The translations under genes and the position numbers were made by a program. Source: JAPPHA01 sp963662815 (GTDB taxonomy: Bacteria > Pseudomonadota > Alphaproteobacteria > Rhodobacterales > Rhodobacteraceae). From it: a DNA stretch of 64,000 nucleotides. The notes beneath the pieces are model-generated. The model saw only the letters and a program-made list of their open reading frames with translations, was not told where the DNA came from and did no database searches. The stretch is from NCBI GenBank assembly GCA_963662815.2, contig CAXXWA010000029.1:382627-446626 (forward strand), read 5' to 3'. This document shows, one piece after another, positions 47,329 through 55,700 of this stretch (positions within the stretch are counted from its first letter, which is position 1; every line of letters begins with the position of its first letter).

Positions 47329-49511
47329 ACGGCAGGGGGAAGATCGGCGCCCGTTACCTTGACCGCCTCGCGGTGGTCTGCGCGCGTCAGTCGTCGACGC
47401 GCCAGGTGCTGGTGAACAGGGAATCGACGGACCGGCGGCATGCGTTGCGCGACCATGCGCTGGCGCCGGGCTGGCCGTCCGAGCGGATCGTCACGATCGA
47501 TGCCGATCTCGGGGTCTCGGGATCGGCGTCCGGCGGGCGCAAGGGATGCGAGCGGCTCAAGCAGGAGGTTTCGCGCGGCCGCGTCGGCGCGGTTCCCGGG
47601 CTTGAGGTCTCGGGATTTTCCCGGAACGCGGCGGAGTGGTTCCAGTTGCTGGAATGGCGCCGGGCCGCCGACACGCTGCTGATCGAGGGGGAGCAGGCGT
47701 TTTCCCCGGCGCGTCATGATGACGGCCTCATCCTCGGCATCAAGGGGTCTCTGAGCGAGAGCGGGCTGACGCTGCTCCGGGCCCGCCTGCGCGGCGGCGC
47801 CATGAACGAGGCGCGGCGCGGCGCACTGCATCATGACCTTCCCGCCGGCTTCCTGCTCGAAGGCGACCGTCTCGTCAAGGATCCGGACCGCCAGGTCCGG
47901 CACGCGATCGGCGAGGTGTTCGCGCGCTTCCGGGAGCAGGGATCGGCGCGGCGCGTGACGGCGAGCCTGCCGGAGGACGGGGTGCGGCTCCCGGTCCGCA
48001 CGCCCGGCCGCGAGATCGAATGGGATGACGCGGCCTATGGCCGCGTCATCGGCATTCTCAAGAACCCGATGATGGGCGGGGCCTGCGCCTGCGGTCGCGA
48101 GCGGAGCGAACGCGTTCTCGACGATGCGGGCGAGCTGCGCACGACGAAGCGAAAGGTTTCGCGCGACGACTGGCATTTCCTGATCGAGGATCGCCATGAA
48201 GGGTGCGTGTCGTGGCGGGACTGGCTCGGGATCCGGGAGCGCTTGTCGGCGAACGCGACATCCCGCGAGCCGCGGGAGGGGGCGGCCCTGCTGCAGACGC
48301 TCGCGACGTGCGGCCATTGCGGGCGCCGGCTGCACACGCGCTGCGCCCGGGGCTGGAGCTGCATGTGCCCGCGTCCGATGGACGGGTCCCGGAAGTCCTG
48401 CCTGCATGTGGGCGGCGTCCGCATCGACGCGGTGGCGGAACGGGCGTTTCCCGGCGCGGTTTCGCCGGCGGGCGTTGAGGCGGCGCGCCCGGCGGCGGAG
48501 CAGTCGCGGAAGCGCGACGACGCCGGCCTGCGAAGCCTGCAGCTGGAGGTCGAGCGGTGCCGGCACGAGGCCGGGCTCGCCGAGCGGCGCTGCCGCAGGA
48601 TCGATCCCGACAACCGCCTGGTCGCCGACACGCTGGAGCGGGACCGGGAGATGGCGCTGCGCGCGCTGGAGGAGGCCGGACGGGCGCTGGACCATGCCCG
48701 GCAGTCGCAGGCGCCGCCTCCCGACCCGGCGCGCCTGGAGGCGCTGGGAGAGCGCGTGGACGTCCTTTGGCAAGCGGACGGCACGACGCCGCGCGATCGC
48801 AAGCGGCTGCCGGCCTGCCTTGTCGAGGACGTGATGCTGCGGATCGACCGCGATGCCGGGGCGGTCGGGATCGTGGTGCACTGGAAGGGCGGAGAATGCG
48901 ACGAAGTCGCGGTTCCGCTGCAGCGGCGCCGGCCGGTTCCCGAGGACGGCGCCGACACGGTGGAGCTCGTGCGCCGGCTGGCCGGGCCCTGCAACGACGG
49001 CGAGATCTCCGGCGTGCCCGACCGGCGCGGGCGCGTCACCCCCAAGGGACTGCCGTTCAACCGGGACCGGGTCCAGCGACTGCGCAAGCGTCACGGCATC
49101 CCGGCGCATGCCCGCAAGGCGGGCGACGGCAAGGCACCGGTGGTCGGGGTGCTGGAGGCGTCGCGGCAGCTGGAGGTCAGCGAGAGCACGATCCACCGCC
49201 GGATCAGGGAGGGACTGATCGCAGCCGAACCGGCCATCGTCGGCGCACCCTGCCGGATCCGGCTCGCCGATGCCCTGCGGCAGCGCTTTCGCGCCGAGCC
49301 GCCGGAAGGGTTCGTGCCGGCGCGGACGGCGGCCAGGCGGCTCGGCGCCGGCCGACAGCGTATCTGGCAGCGCATCCGCGACGGCGACCTCCAGGCCTGC
49401 CAAATAAATCGCGGACCGGATCGGGGCCTTTTTGTCCAGCTCGGCGAATCGGCGGCATCCCTGCCGGGCCTGTTCGCGGACGTGCCAGACAATCCGGAGG
49501 GCGGTCGATGA
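47325..49511 (+). CDS. Large serine recombinase
   Basis: 728 residues from ATG 47325, with GGGGAG upstream. The resolvase domain (~12-165) has AVVCARQSSTRQ (nucleophile probably S23) and LEVSGFSRNAAEWFQLLEW. The recombinase domain (~185-310) contains ARFREQGSARRV and GILKNPMMGGACACGRERSE. A zinc ribbon (~325-370) follows with CGHCGRRLHTRC, CMCPRP and SCLH. A coiled-coil (~405-470) and a C-terminal HTH-containing region complete it. It catalyses integration or excision of its element through a covalent serine-DNA intermediate. The long minus-strand open frame opposite is a shadow. The frame is intact, so the element may be mobile. Confidence 0.85.
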   Translation: MNGRGKIGARYLDRLAVVCARQSSTRQVLVNRESTDRRHALRDHALAPGWPSERIVTIDADLGVSGSASGGRKGCERLKQEVSRGRVGAVPGLEVSGFSRNAAEWFQLLEWRRAADTLLIEGEQAFSPARHDDGLILGIKGSLSESGLTLLRARLRGGAMNEARRGALHHDLPAGFLLEGDRLVKDPDRQVRHAIGEVFARFREQGSARRVTASLPEDGVRLPVRTPGREIEWDDAAYGRVIGILKNPMMGGACACGRERSERVLDDAGELRTTKRKVSRDDWHFLIEDRHEGCVSWRDWLGIRERLSANATSREPREGAALLQTLATCGHCGRRLHTRCARGWSCMCPRPMDGSRKSCLHVGGVRIDAVAERAFPGAVSPAGVEAARPAAEQSRKRDDAGLRSLQLEVERCRHEAGLAERRCRRIDPDNRLVADTLERDREMALRALEEAGRALDHARQSQAPPPDPARLEALGERVDVLWQADGTTPRDRKRLPACLVEDVMLRIDRDAGAVGIVVHWKGGECDEVAVPLQRRRPVPEDGADTVELVRRLAGPCNDGEISGVPDRRGRVTPKGLPFNRDRVQRLRKRHGIPAHARKAGDGKAPVVGVLEASRQLEVSESTIHRRIREGLIAAEPAIVGAPCRIRLADALRQRFRAEPPEGFVPARTAARRLGAGRQRIWQRIRDGDLQACQINRGPDRGLFVQLGESAASLPGLFADVPDNPEGGR

Positions 49512-49935
49512 CCGTGCGCCGCCCGGACCGGGACAGTACGGCCCGGATCGCGACGGGCGGAACCCCCTGGCACGAGGCAAGGCCCGCGCACCGGCGCCGT
49601 CACCCGTGGAAACGGCCCTCCCGAAGCCGGACAGAAGCGGAAGCGGGTCTTCGAGGCGGCCATTTCCCTCCGTGCCGCCGCGCGAGCCGGCGAATGACGA
49701 GGACCGGTCCCGGATTCAGGGGACGCGGACAGCCCATTCGGTCTCGCGGCCCCGCGCGAAGACGGGTTTTCGGCACAGGAGCCGGACCGAACCGGCACTG
49801 GCACGAGGCAAGGCGGCGGCCGCCATTCGGAGCGGATCGGGGAACGTCTCCAAAACCCGTTTCAAAGCAACAACATGCGACAACATTGGCCGTAACGGCC
49901 AACCTCGACATTGAAAGGAGCATTGGCTTGACAAA
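49512..49935. other. 3' non-coding end of the recombinase element
   Basis: About 420 bases after the recombinase stop. Frames are open but featureless. Near the right junction the sequence becomes AT-richer (CAACAACATGCGACAACATTGG), with repeated CAACAT and GGCCGTAACGGCC palindromes at 49879-49911 that could be recombinase-binding parts of an attachment site. Confidence 0.45.
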
Positions 49936-51787
49936 TTGCACGGCTCCTCGATCGACCAGCGGCCGTGATGGAGGTCCGAGAGGTCCGCCACGCTGTACCG
50001 GTCCGGGTCGTCGAGGGTCGTGGCGAGCACGTATCGTTCATCGGCGATGTCGTAGCGGACCAGGCGCAGGACGACCGGAGGGACCGGGGTTGCGAAGCCT
50101 GCGGCCCGCAGCTTGCGCAGGGCCTCCTTTCCCGGGGTGATCCTGATGCGGGCGTCGTCGCGGTCGCCGTCGCGGAAGCTGTTGAAGGCGGCGGCGGAGC
50201 TGCGCTGGATGCGGAACGCCGGATGCAGGCCGCGCACGGTCATGGCGTGCAGCATGACGAAGGAGAAACATCCCCGGTCGAGGACCGCGACGTCGCCGGG
50301 GGAGAGCGCGTCGAGATGGGTGAGCGCGGCGGCGCGTTCGTCGGCATCGGACGCGAGGAGGAAGTCGACGGGCATGCGGTTGTCGAGCCTGTACAGGCAG
50401 GACGGCAGGCCCTGCGGGTGGCGGGCGCCGTCGTTCGGGAGCGGATGTCCGGCATCGACGAGCGGGCGCGGCAGGTTGAGCTTGGAGCCGTCGACGGCGA
50501 AGGTCCGGTGTCCGTTCCGGTTCGGGTCGCGGATGCCGTGCGGAGGATCTCGCGGTGCAGGTCCCGGAACAGGTCCTCGTGCACGCGGGCGCGGGCCTTG
50601 CGGATCGAGGAGGCGGCGACCGGCTGCGGCTGCGGCAGCGCGATGCCGGACCGCCGGCACCGCTCCCACAGCTCGGCCGTCACGGCGGCGTAGCCTTTCC
50701 GTCCGCGCGCCAGCACCAGTCGGAACACGAACAGCATGACGACGAGGCTGTTCAGCACCCGGCGTCTCTGCATCCACTCCCGGTCGTGGCGGGCGGCGAT
50801 GCCGGCGGCCGCGTCGGCGATCCGGGACCACATGGCGACGAAGCGGCCGTCGGAGGCGGACGCAGGGGACTTGCCGCGGCGCTTCGGCTTCGGCTTCGGT
50901 TTCGCCTCTCCCTTCAGGATCTCGCGGAACGCCGGGTCCAGCGCCCTGACCAGGATCTCCTTGGCCGGCTTGGCGCCGCGCCCGCTGCGCTTGCCGGCGG
51001 TCATGCCGATCCGCTGCCAGCCGGCGGCCCTGCAGCAGGCGCCGTCGAAGCGGGTCGGGTCGACGAAGGTCTCGCACAGGACCGGACGGCAGGCGTGCCG
51101 CTCCTCCCATCTGCCGGGCAGTTGGCGCAGCGCCATCGACAGCGCCTTCGACGCCAGGTTGTCGACGCGGACCCATGGCACCACCGGAAAGCGGCTGTTC
51201 GACACCGCGAGGTGCAGCCGGCGGTCGCGGTCGGCCGCGCTCCACCCGATCCACTCGTCCCGGACCGGCAGCGTCCGCGCCGCCGCCTCGAACAGCAGCA
51301 CCGCGAGAGGCCGCCCGCGGCGGTCGCGGACGAACCAGCGGACGGACGGCCCGAAGGGCCGCGGGCATCCGAGATGGTGGTGCCTGTCGACGAGCGCCTT
51401 CCACAGCGCCACGTCCTCCGGAGACGCCGCCTCCTCCAGCGACAGGGGCTCCAGGGCCTCGAGACCGCAGGCGATCTCGGGCTGCGGATCGGAGGCCCGC
51501 ACATGGACGATCGGCTTGGGTTCCGACTTCGCCGCCGTGTTGCGCTTCTCCGGAAGGGTCAGGATCCCGCATTCCTCCAGGTGTTCGAGAAGCCGCAGGC
51601 CGGCAGCGACCCGGTATTCGCCCTTCGGCGTGGTCCAGTTCAGGTTCTCGCAGATGGTCTTCGACAGCTCGTTGCGGCTGTCGTTCGGGAACAGTTCAAC
51701 CGTTTCCCGGATGTCGGCGATCTGGCGCCGCGTGAAGCGCCGGCCGAGGAAGGTGGTGGACTTGAGGGCTGCGATTCGCGGGTCCAT
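49936..51787 (-). pseudogene. DUF4338-IS4 fusion transposase, N-terminal and central part
   Basis: From ATG 51787 (MDPRIAALKSTTFLGRRF). The first ~300 residues match DUF4338, the domain of the Druantia protein DruA: FPNDSRNELSKTICENLNWT, LVDRHHHLGCPRPFGPSVRW, GRPLAVLLFEAAARTLP and ETFVDPTRFDGACCRAAGW. An IS4 DDE domain follows, with D in FAVDGSKLNLPR, D in VAVLDRGCFSFVML and E in HHGRWSIEE, where the insert cuts it. Between DLFRDLHREIL and HGIRDPNRNGHRTF (near 50545) the frame moves by -1, so it is broken or needs programmed shifting. The C-terminal part is at 46511-46891. Confidence 0.75.
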
Positions 51788-51950
51788 GGCTGAAAGCTCC
51801 CGGCGGGACGGATTGATGCGAGCGTGGCATGCCACGGAAGGGAGGACGTGTCAACCCCCGGGGCGGAAAGGCGGAGCAGGCGGAAAAAGGGCGCGGAATC
51901 AGCCGGCTGGCGCCGTCCGGGGAACGGATTCGCGATCCTGCCGGCCAAAT

Positions 51951-51964
51951 GAAATGCCATTGGT
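51951..51964 (-). repeat. IS right terminal inverted repeat
   Basis: GAAATGCCATTGGT on the plus strand, the exact reverse complement of the left repeat at 46419-46432. Confidence 0.75.
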
Positions 51965-51969
51965 GGCGC
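51965..51969. repeat. Target-site duplication GGCGC, right copy
   Basis: GGCGC directly after the right inverted repeat, equal to 46414-46418. Confidence 0.6.
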
Positions 51970-52168
51970 AGGGGCCGCTTTCCGGCCTCCGGCTTCGTCC
52001 AAAGGACGCCGACCGCCGGCTCCTGCCGGCACGCCGCTCTTCTGCGGGGCGTTGCGGGCGAGCGGCGAGCGGGCTAGATGTGATCGGATGGTCCGGACAC
52101 CCGAACCGCCGGTGACGAGGCGGCAATCGGGGAGCGAGACAGGACAGGACGGCCAGGGAGGAGAGCTG

Positions 52169-52456
52169 GTGAACAAGGCGGGGATGGCCGATCGGCTGGC
52201 AGCGCGAACGGGCTTGGGCAAATCTGCGGCGAAGGAGGCGGTGGACGGCGTATTCGCGGTGATCGGGGATGCACTTGCCGATGGCGAGGAAGTGCGGATC
52301 GCGGGGTTCGGTACTTTCGGGACCAGAAGCAGACCGGCCCGTACCGGACGCAACCCGAGTACGGGAGAGGCGGTTTCGATATCGGCGTCGACGTCGCCGA
52401 CATTCAAGGCCGGGAAGACGCTGAAGAATGCCGTCAATGCAGGTGCGGGGTCATGA
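52169..52456 (+). CDS. HU/IHF-like DNA-binding protein
   Basis: 95 residues from GTG 52169, with GGGAGGAG seven bases upstream. HU fold: VNKAGMADRLAARTGLGKSA, AKEAVDGVFAVIGDAL, VRIAGFGTFGTRSRPARTGR (the DNA-bending arm with its GRNP turn) and SPTFKAGKTLKNAVN at the end. Such proteins bend DNA non-specifically and assist replication, recombination and phage integration. Its position between an IS and the AT-rich operon suggests an accessory copy carried by mobile DNA rather than the main chromosomal HU. Confidence 0.88.
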   Translation: MNKAGMADRLAARTGLGKSAAKEAVDGVFAVIGDALADGEEVRIAGFGTFGTRSRPARTGRNPSTGEAVSISASTSPTFKAGKTLKNAVNAGAGS

Positions 52457-52759
52457 CGCCACTATGTCGGCGGTCTGCGGCTGCCGACGACTCAAACGGC
52501 CTGATTGTGGAATTCGGCCGATTACTATGCGATTACGGCCCCTCTGCGGGCTGCCGCGACGGCACCGGGAAAGCCCAGGACAGTCGCGGGGTTGACGGCT
52601 GGCCTGCTAGCGGTCTGGATGCTGGATCGTGTATGAGGCAAGAAGGTCGTGGAAGTGGGTTGAACTGGTCCCAAAGAAAAGGGGCTTTGAGGCGACGTCG
52701 TGAACTTTGCTGCACGTGAAGCCAATGAAATACCGCGTTAAGGTGTCGGGAGAATAGCA
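52457..52759. other. Intergenic region before the three-gene operon
   Basis: About 300 bases at which composition changes from very GC-rich to AT-richer. No gene is visible. A promoter for the downstream operon is expected; GGGAGAA at 52749-52755 is its ribosome binding site. Confidence 0.5.
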
Positions 52760-55700
52760 TTGACCGAACTGCGCGCTATTTCGGCGAATCGCGACATTGC
52801 TGATACACACATCGTATTTGTCCACGGTTTGTCGGGGAACATTGAAACGACCTGGAGATGTAAGACTCATGCTCCGGAAGTTCGTTGGCCGTATTGGCTT
52901 GAGGAAGATATTCCAGGAAGCGCGGTATGGCTTGTAGGGTATGAGGCGGCAAAATCGAATTGGGGCGGTTACGGTATCTCAATTACGGATCGGGGCAATA
53001 GTATATTGGCTCGCCTTCTTGCTGACCCACATTTAAGTCGTGGCAACTTGATTTTTGTTGCTCATAGTCTCGGAGGGCTGATTGTAAAGCAAGTTCTGCG
53101 GAACGCACAGCGTGACGCGGGCAGCGACCGAAGAGCAGAGCAATTCCTGGCAAGAGCAAGGAGAGTGGCTTTCCTCGGAACACCTCACAGGGGATCGCTA
53201 CTGGCCAACTTCGCTCTGCAATGTCGGTTCTTGCTGCGACCGACGGACAGCACGCACGACTTGGTTGCGGGTTCTCCGCAGCTCAAGGATTTGAACACGT
53301 GGTACCGCCAATTTAGCCGAGACAGTGGAATACAGCACCTCTTGCTAGTGGAAGGTAAGCCGGCAAGTGTGTGCGGAATCTCTCTGCCAAGATTTGTGGG
53401 TTTCTCCGTGTCGACGGAAAGTGCCGACGGCGGCTTGCAAGAGACGCCGATCACTGTAGACGAGAATCATACTGGGATTAGCAAGCCGGATAGTAGAGAT
53501 GCTGAAGTTTATGTTCATTTGAAGGACTTCATCAGTCGACCATTTGATGGCGGGCTGGAAGTTACGCGCACCAATGAAGCATTAGAGAACAATACTAGGG
53601 AGCTGCAAAGGTTGAGCGCGCGTGCCGACCAACAAATTGCTGCAATTGCGGAATTGAGGAGTGTGATTGAGAGGCGTGGTGCAGCGCAGGGCGTTCACAC
53701 GTCATTTATTGATGAAGAAGCAAGTCGGAGGTTGGATCGATTGGTCAAATGCCGGGTATTTGTCGAGTTCGACTCGATTGAAGAGGCGAGAGGTCTGGTT
53801 GCCAGCCTGGAGGAAGGAGAGCTTGCGCTAGCTAGCGAAGAGCAGAAAGGGACAGTGCTTGCCTGGTGCGCTCGGTTGCTGTCGAGTGTGGCCCCTGAGG
53901 AGGCAGCAGAAGTAGCGGATCGGAGCAGGGGTGCAGGTGACGAGCTGCACAACGTAGCGCAGAGCTTGGTTAAGGCGGCGCGTGGTGCTCTGCAAGATGG
54001 AATAGAAGAGCTTTGCAACATTGGTACTCCGGTAGCCTTTAGCGCTGCTTACATCTGTATTCTCAGGATGCGAGGTCTAGTAGAGGCGAATGAATGGCTG
54101 AGTAAGGAAGGATTATCGTTTGTGAACCTCGATAGCGATGGCAAGTTCTTTTATCTCAGAAAAAGTTTGGAGGATGGCCTCTGGGATGTCGCTTTTGAAG
54201 CAGCGAAGGAGGTCACAGAGGAAGAATGTGAACGGTCGCCTGCCTTGTATTTCGCGACTGCTGATGCATTCCTGATGCAAGCAGTACCAGAGGAACTGCG
54301 AACATTTTTCTTGCAACAAAATTTGCCGTTTGAAGCGTCAAAGTTTCCATTGCGAGGTGACCCAACAGCACTTGAGCATCGACGACGCGCAATCGGTCTA
54401 TACGAACGCTTGCATTCATTTGCCGACTCGGTGGGGCTGCCTGGAGTGGCCGGGTTGATGGACGATAAAGCGCTTTGGCTACGGCTAGTTGATCCTGAAA
54501 GTAGCGCAGAGGCCCGGGAAGAGCTAGAGAAGACCATACGAAATCGAGAAACATTTCTGCGACGGCTTGGAATGGGATTGCAGTTTGGCGCTGAAGTAGA
54601 CTTTGAGTGGGCCGAAAGAGAAGTCGACCGGCAAACTGAGCTCAGTGGAGGCAGGTCGCCCGATGCCGCTTCCGCCCGCCTAGCTTTGGCGCTAAGTACC
54701 GGGAGCCACGCAGCGGTTGCGGCGTACATCGATGCGCACAGGGAGCAACTGTTGAGGCATCTAGACTGGAGAGGCGTTTACTTCATCGAAATTGAAATGC
54801 TTGCCAGTGCCGGGCAGTTGGCAAAGGCGGACGAGCGGCTGAGAGAGGCGATTGAGAGAGGGCTGTCGGAGCAGGAGATTGCGCGGCTTTGTCGGCATCT
54901 GTCTGAAGCCGGTGGTGCCGATCCGATCGCGGAACGATTGGCGGCCTATGAGGAAGGAGGATCCATTGTAGACCTCCGCATATTGGTGGCGGCCTATGAG
55001 GAAGCGGAGGATTGGCAAAATGCTTGCGAATATGGAGCGAAGCTCGTTGAGGCTAGCGGGGATCTTGGGGACGCACGCCGATACGTGATTGGTTTGTACA
55101 ACTTTGAGCGCCAGGAGGACGCACTACAGGTAATGGGGGCGTTTCCCGGGCTTTGCGCGGAGGACGAGGCGCTTCGGCTTCTACGAGCACAGATGCTGTT
55201 TGAATGCGGGAAACTGAGCGAAGCAGCGCGGGTTCTTCGGAACCTGGGTGAGTCCAGTGACTCGTCCGAGGCGCGCCAGCTTCAGATAAACCTAGCGGTC
55301 GTGTCCGGCGACTGGGAATCGCTCCAGGGCTTTGTGGAAGATGAGTGGAATGCTAGGGACGACCGCACAGCGCCTGACTTGCTGCGGGCGGGACAAATTG
55401 CCGGGCACATAGGTGCTGCGCGCGGGGAAGAGTTGGTGCGCGAAGCAGCGGGCCGCGCTGGTGACGATCCGGCGATACTCGTGGGTTGCTTTCATGTTGC
55501 CTCGGCAGCCGGTTGGGAAGGTAGCGTCGAGGTGCATCGTTGGATCGAGCGAGCTGCGGAGCTGTCGAGTGGGGACGGTTCGGTTCAGGCGATGCCGCTT
55601 GAGGAAATTCTCGATAGGAAACCAGACTGGGAGCGACGGGAGTCGACGGCATGGGATCTGCTTGAGAAGGGAGAGGCCCCGGTCTTTGTCGCTGGTCAGA

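Larger units (their letters stand above)
46892..49935 (+). mobile_element. Serine-recombinase element inserted in the IS transposase gene
   Basis: About 3.05 kb that separates two halves of one transposase gene. TTGCA occurs at both junctions (46887-46891 and 49936-49940), once per side, as a shared core expected after integration by a large serine recombinase. The cargo is a small DUF5372-like frame and the recombinase itself, both on the plus strand, opposite to the transposase. No terminal inverted repeats are evident, in line with recombinase-type integration. Confidence 0.65.
46419..51964 (-). mobile_element. DUF4338/IS4-type insertion sequence, interrupted by a recombinase element
   Basis: Bounded by perfect 14-bp inverted repeats ACCAATGGCATTTC (46419-46432 and, inverted, 51951-51964) with flanking GGCGC duplications. 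It carries one minus-strand transposase gene, now in two parts (51787-49936 and 46891-46511). Removing the ~3.05-kb insert leaves an element of about 2.5 kb, normal for an IS with a long transposase. It sits in the 5' end of the group II intron relic. Because the gene is split and also frameshifted, the copy is dead unless supplied in trans. Confidence 0.7.

Noticed and set aside
46500..49580. A 1026-aa minus-strand open frame across the recombinase
   Set aside because: It is antisense to a clear serine recombinase, rich in Ala/Arg/Pro, and has no domain except where it crosses the true transposase tail in another frame. It is a GC-driven shadow.
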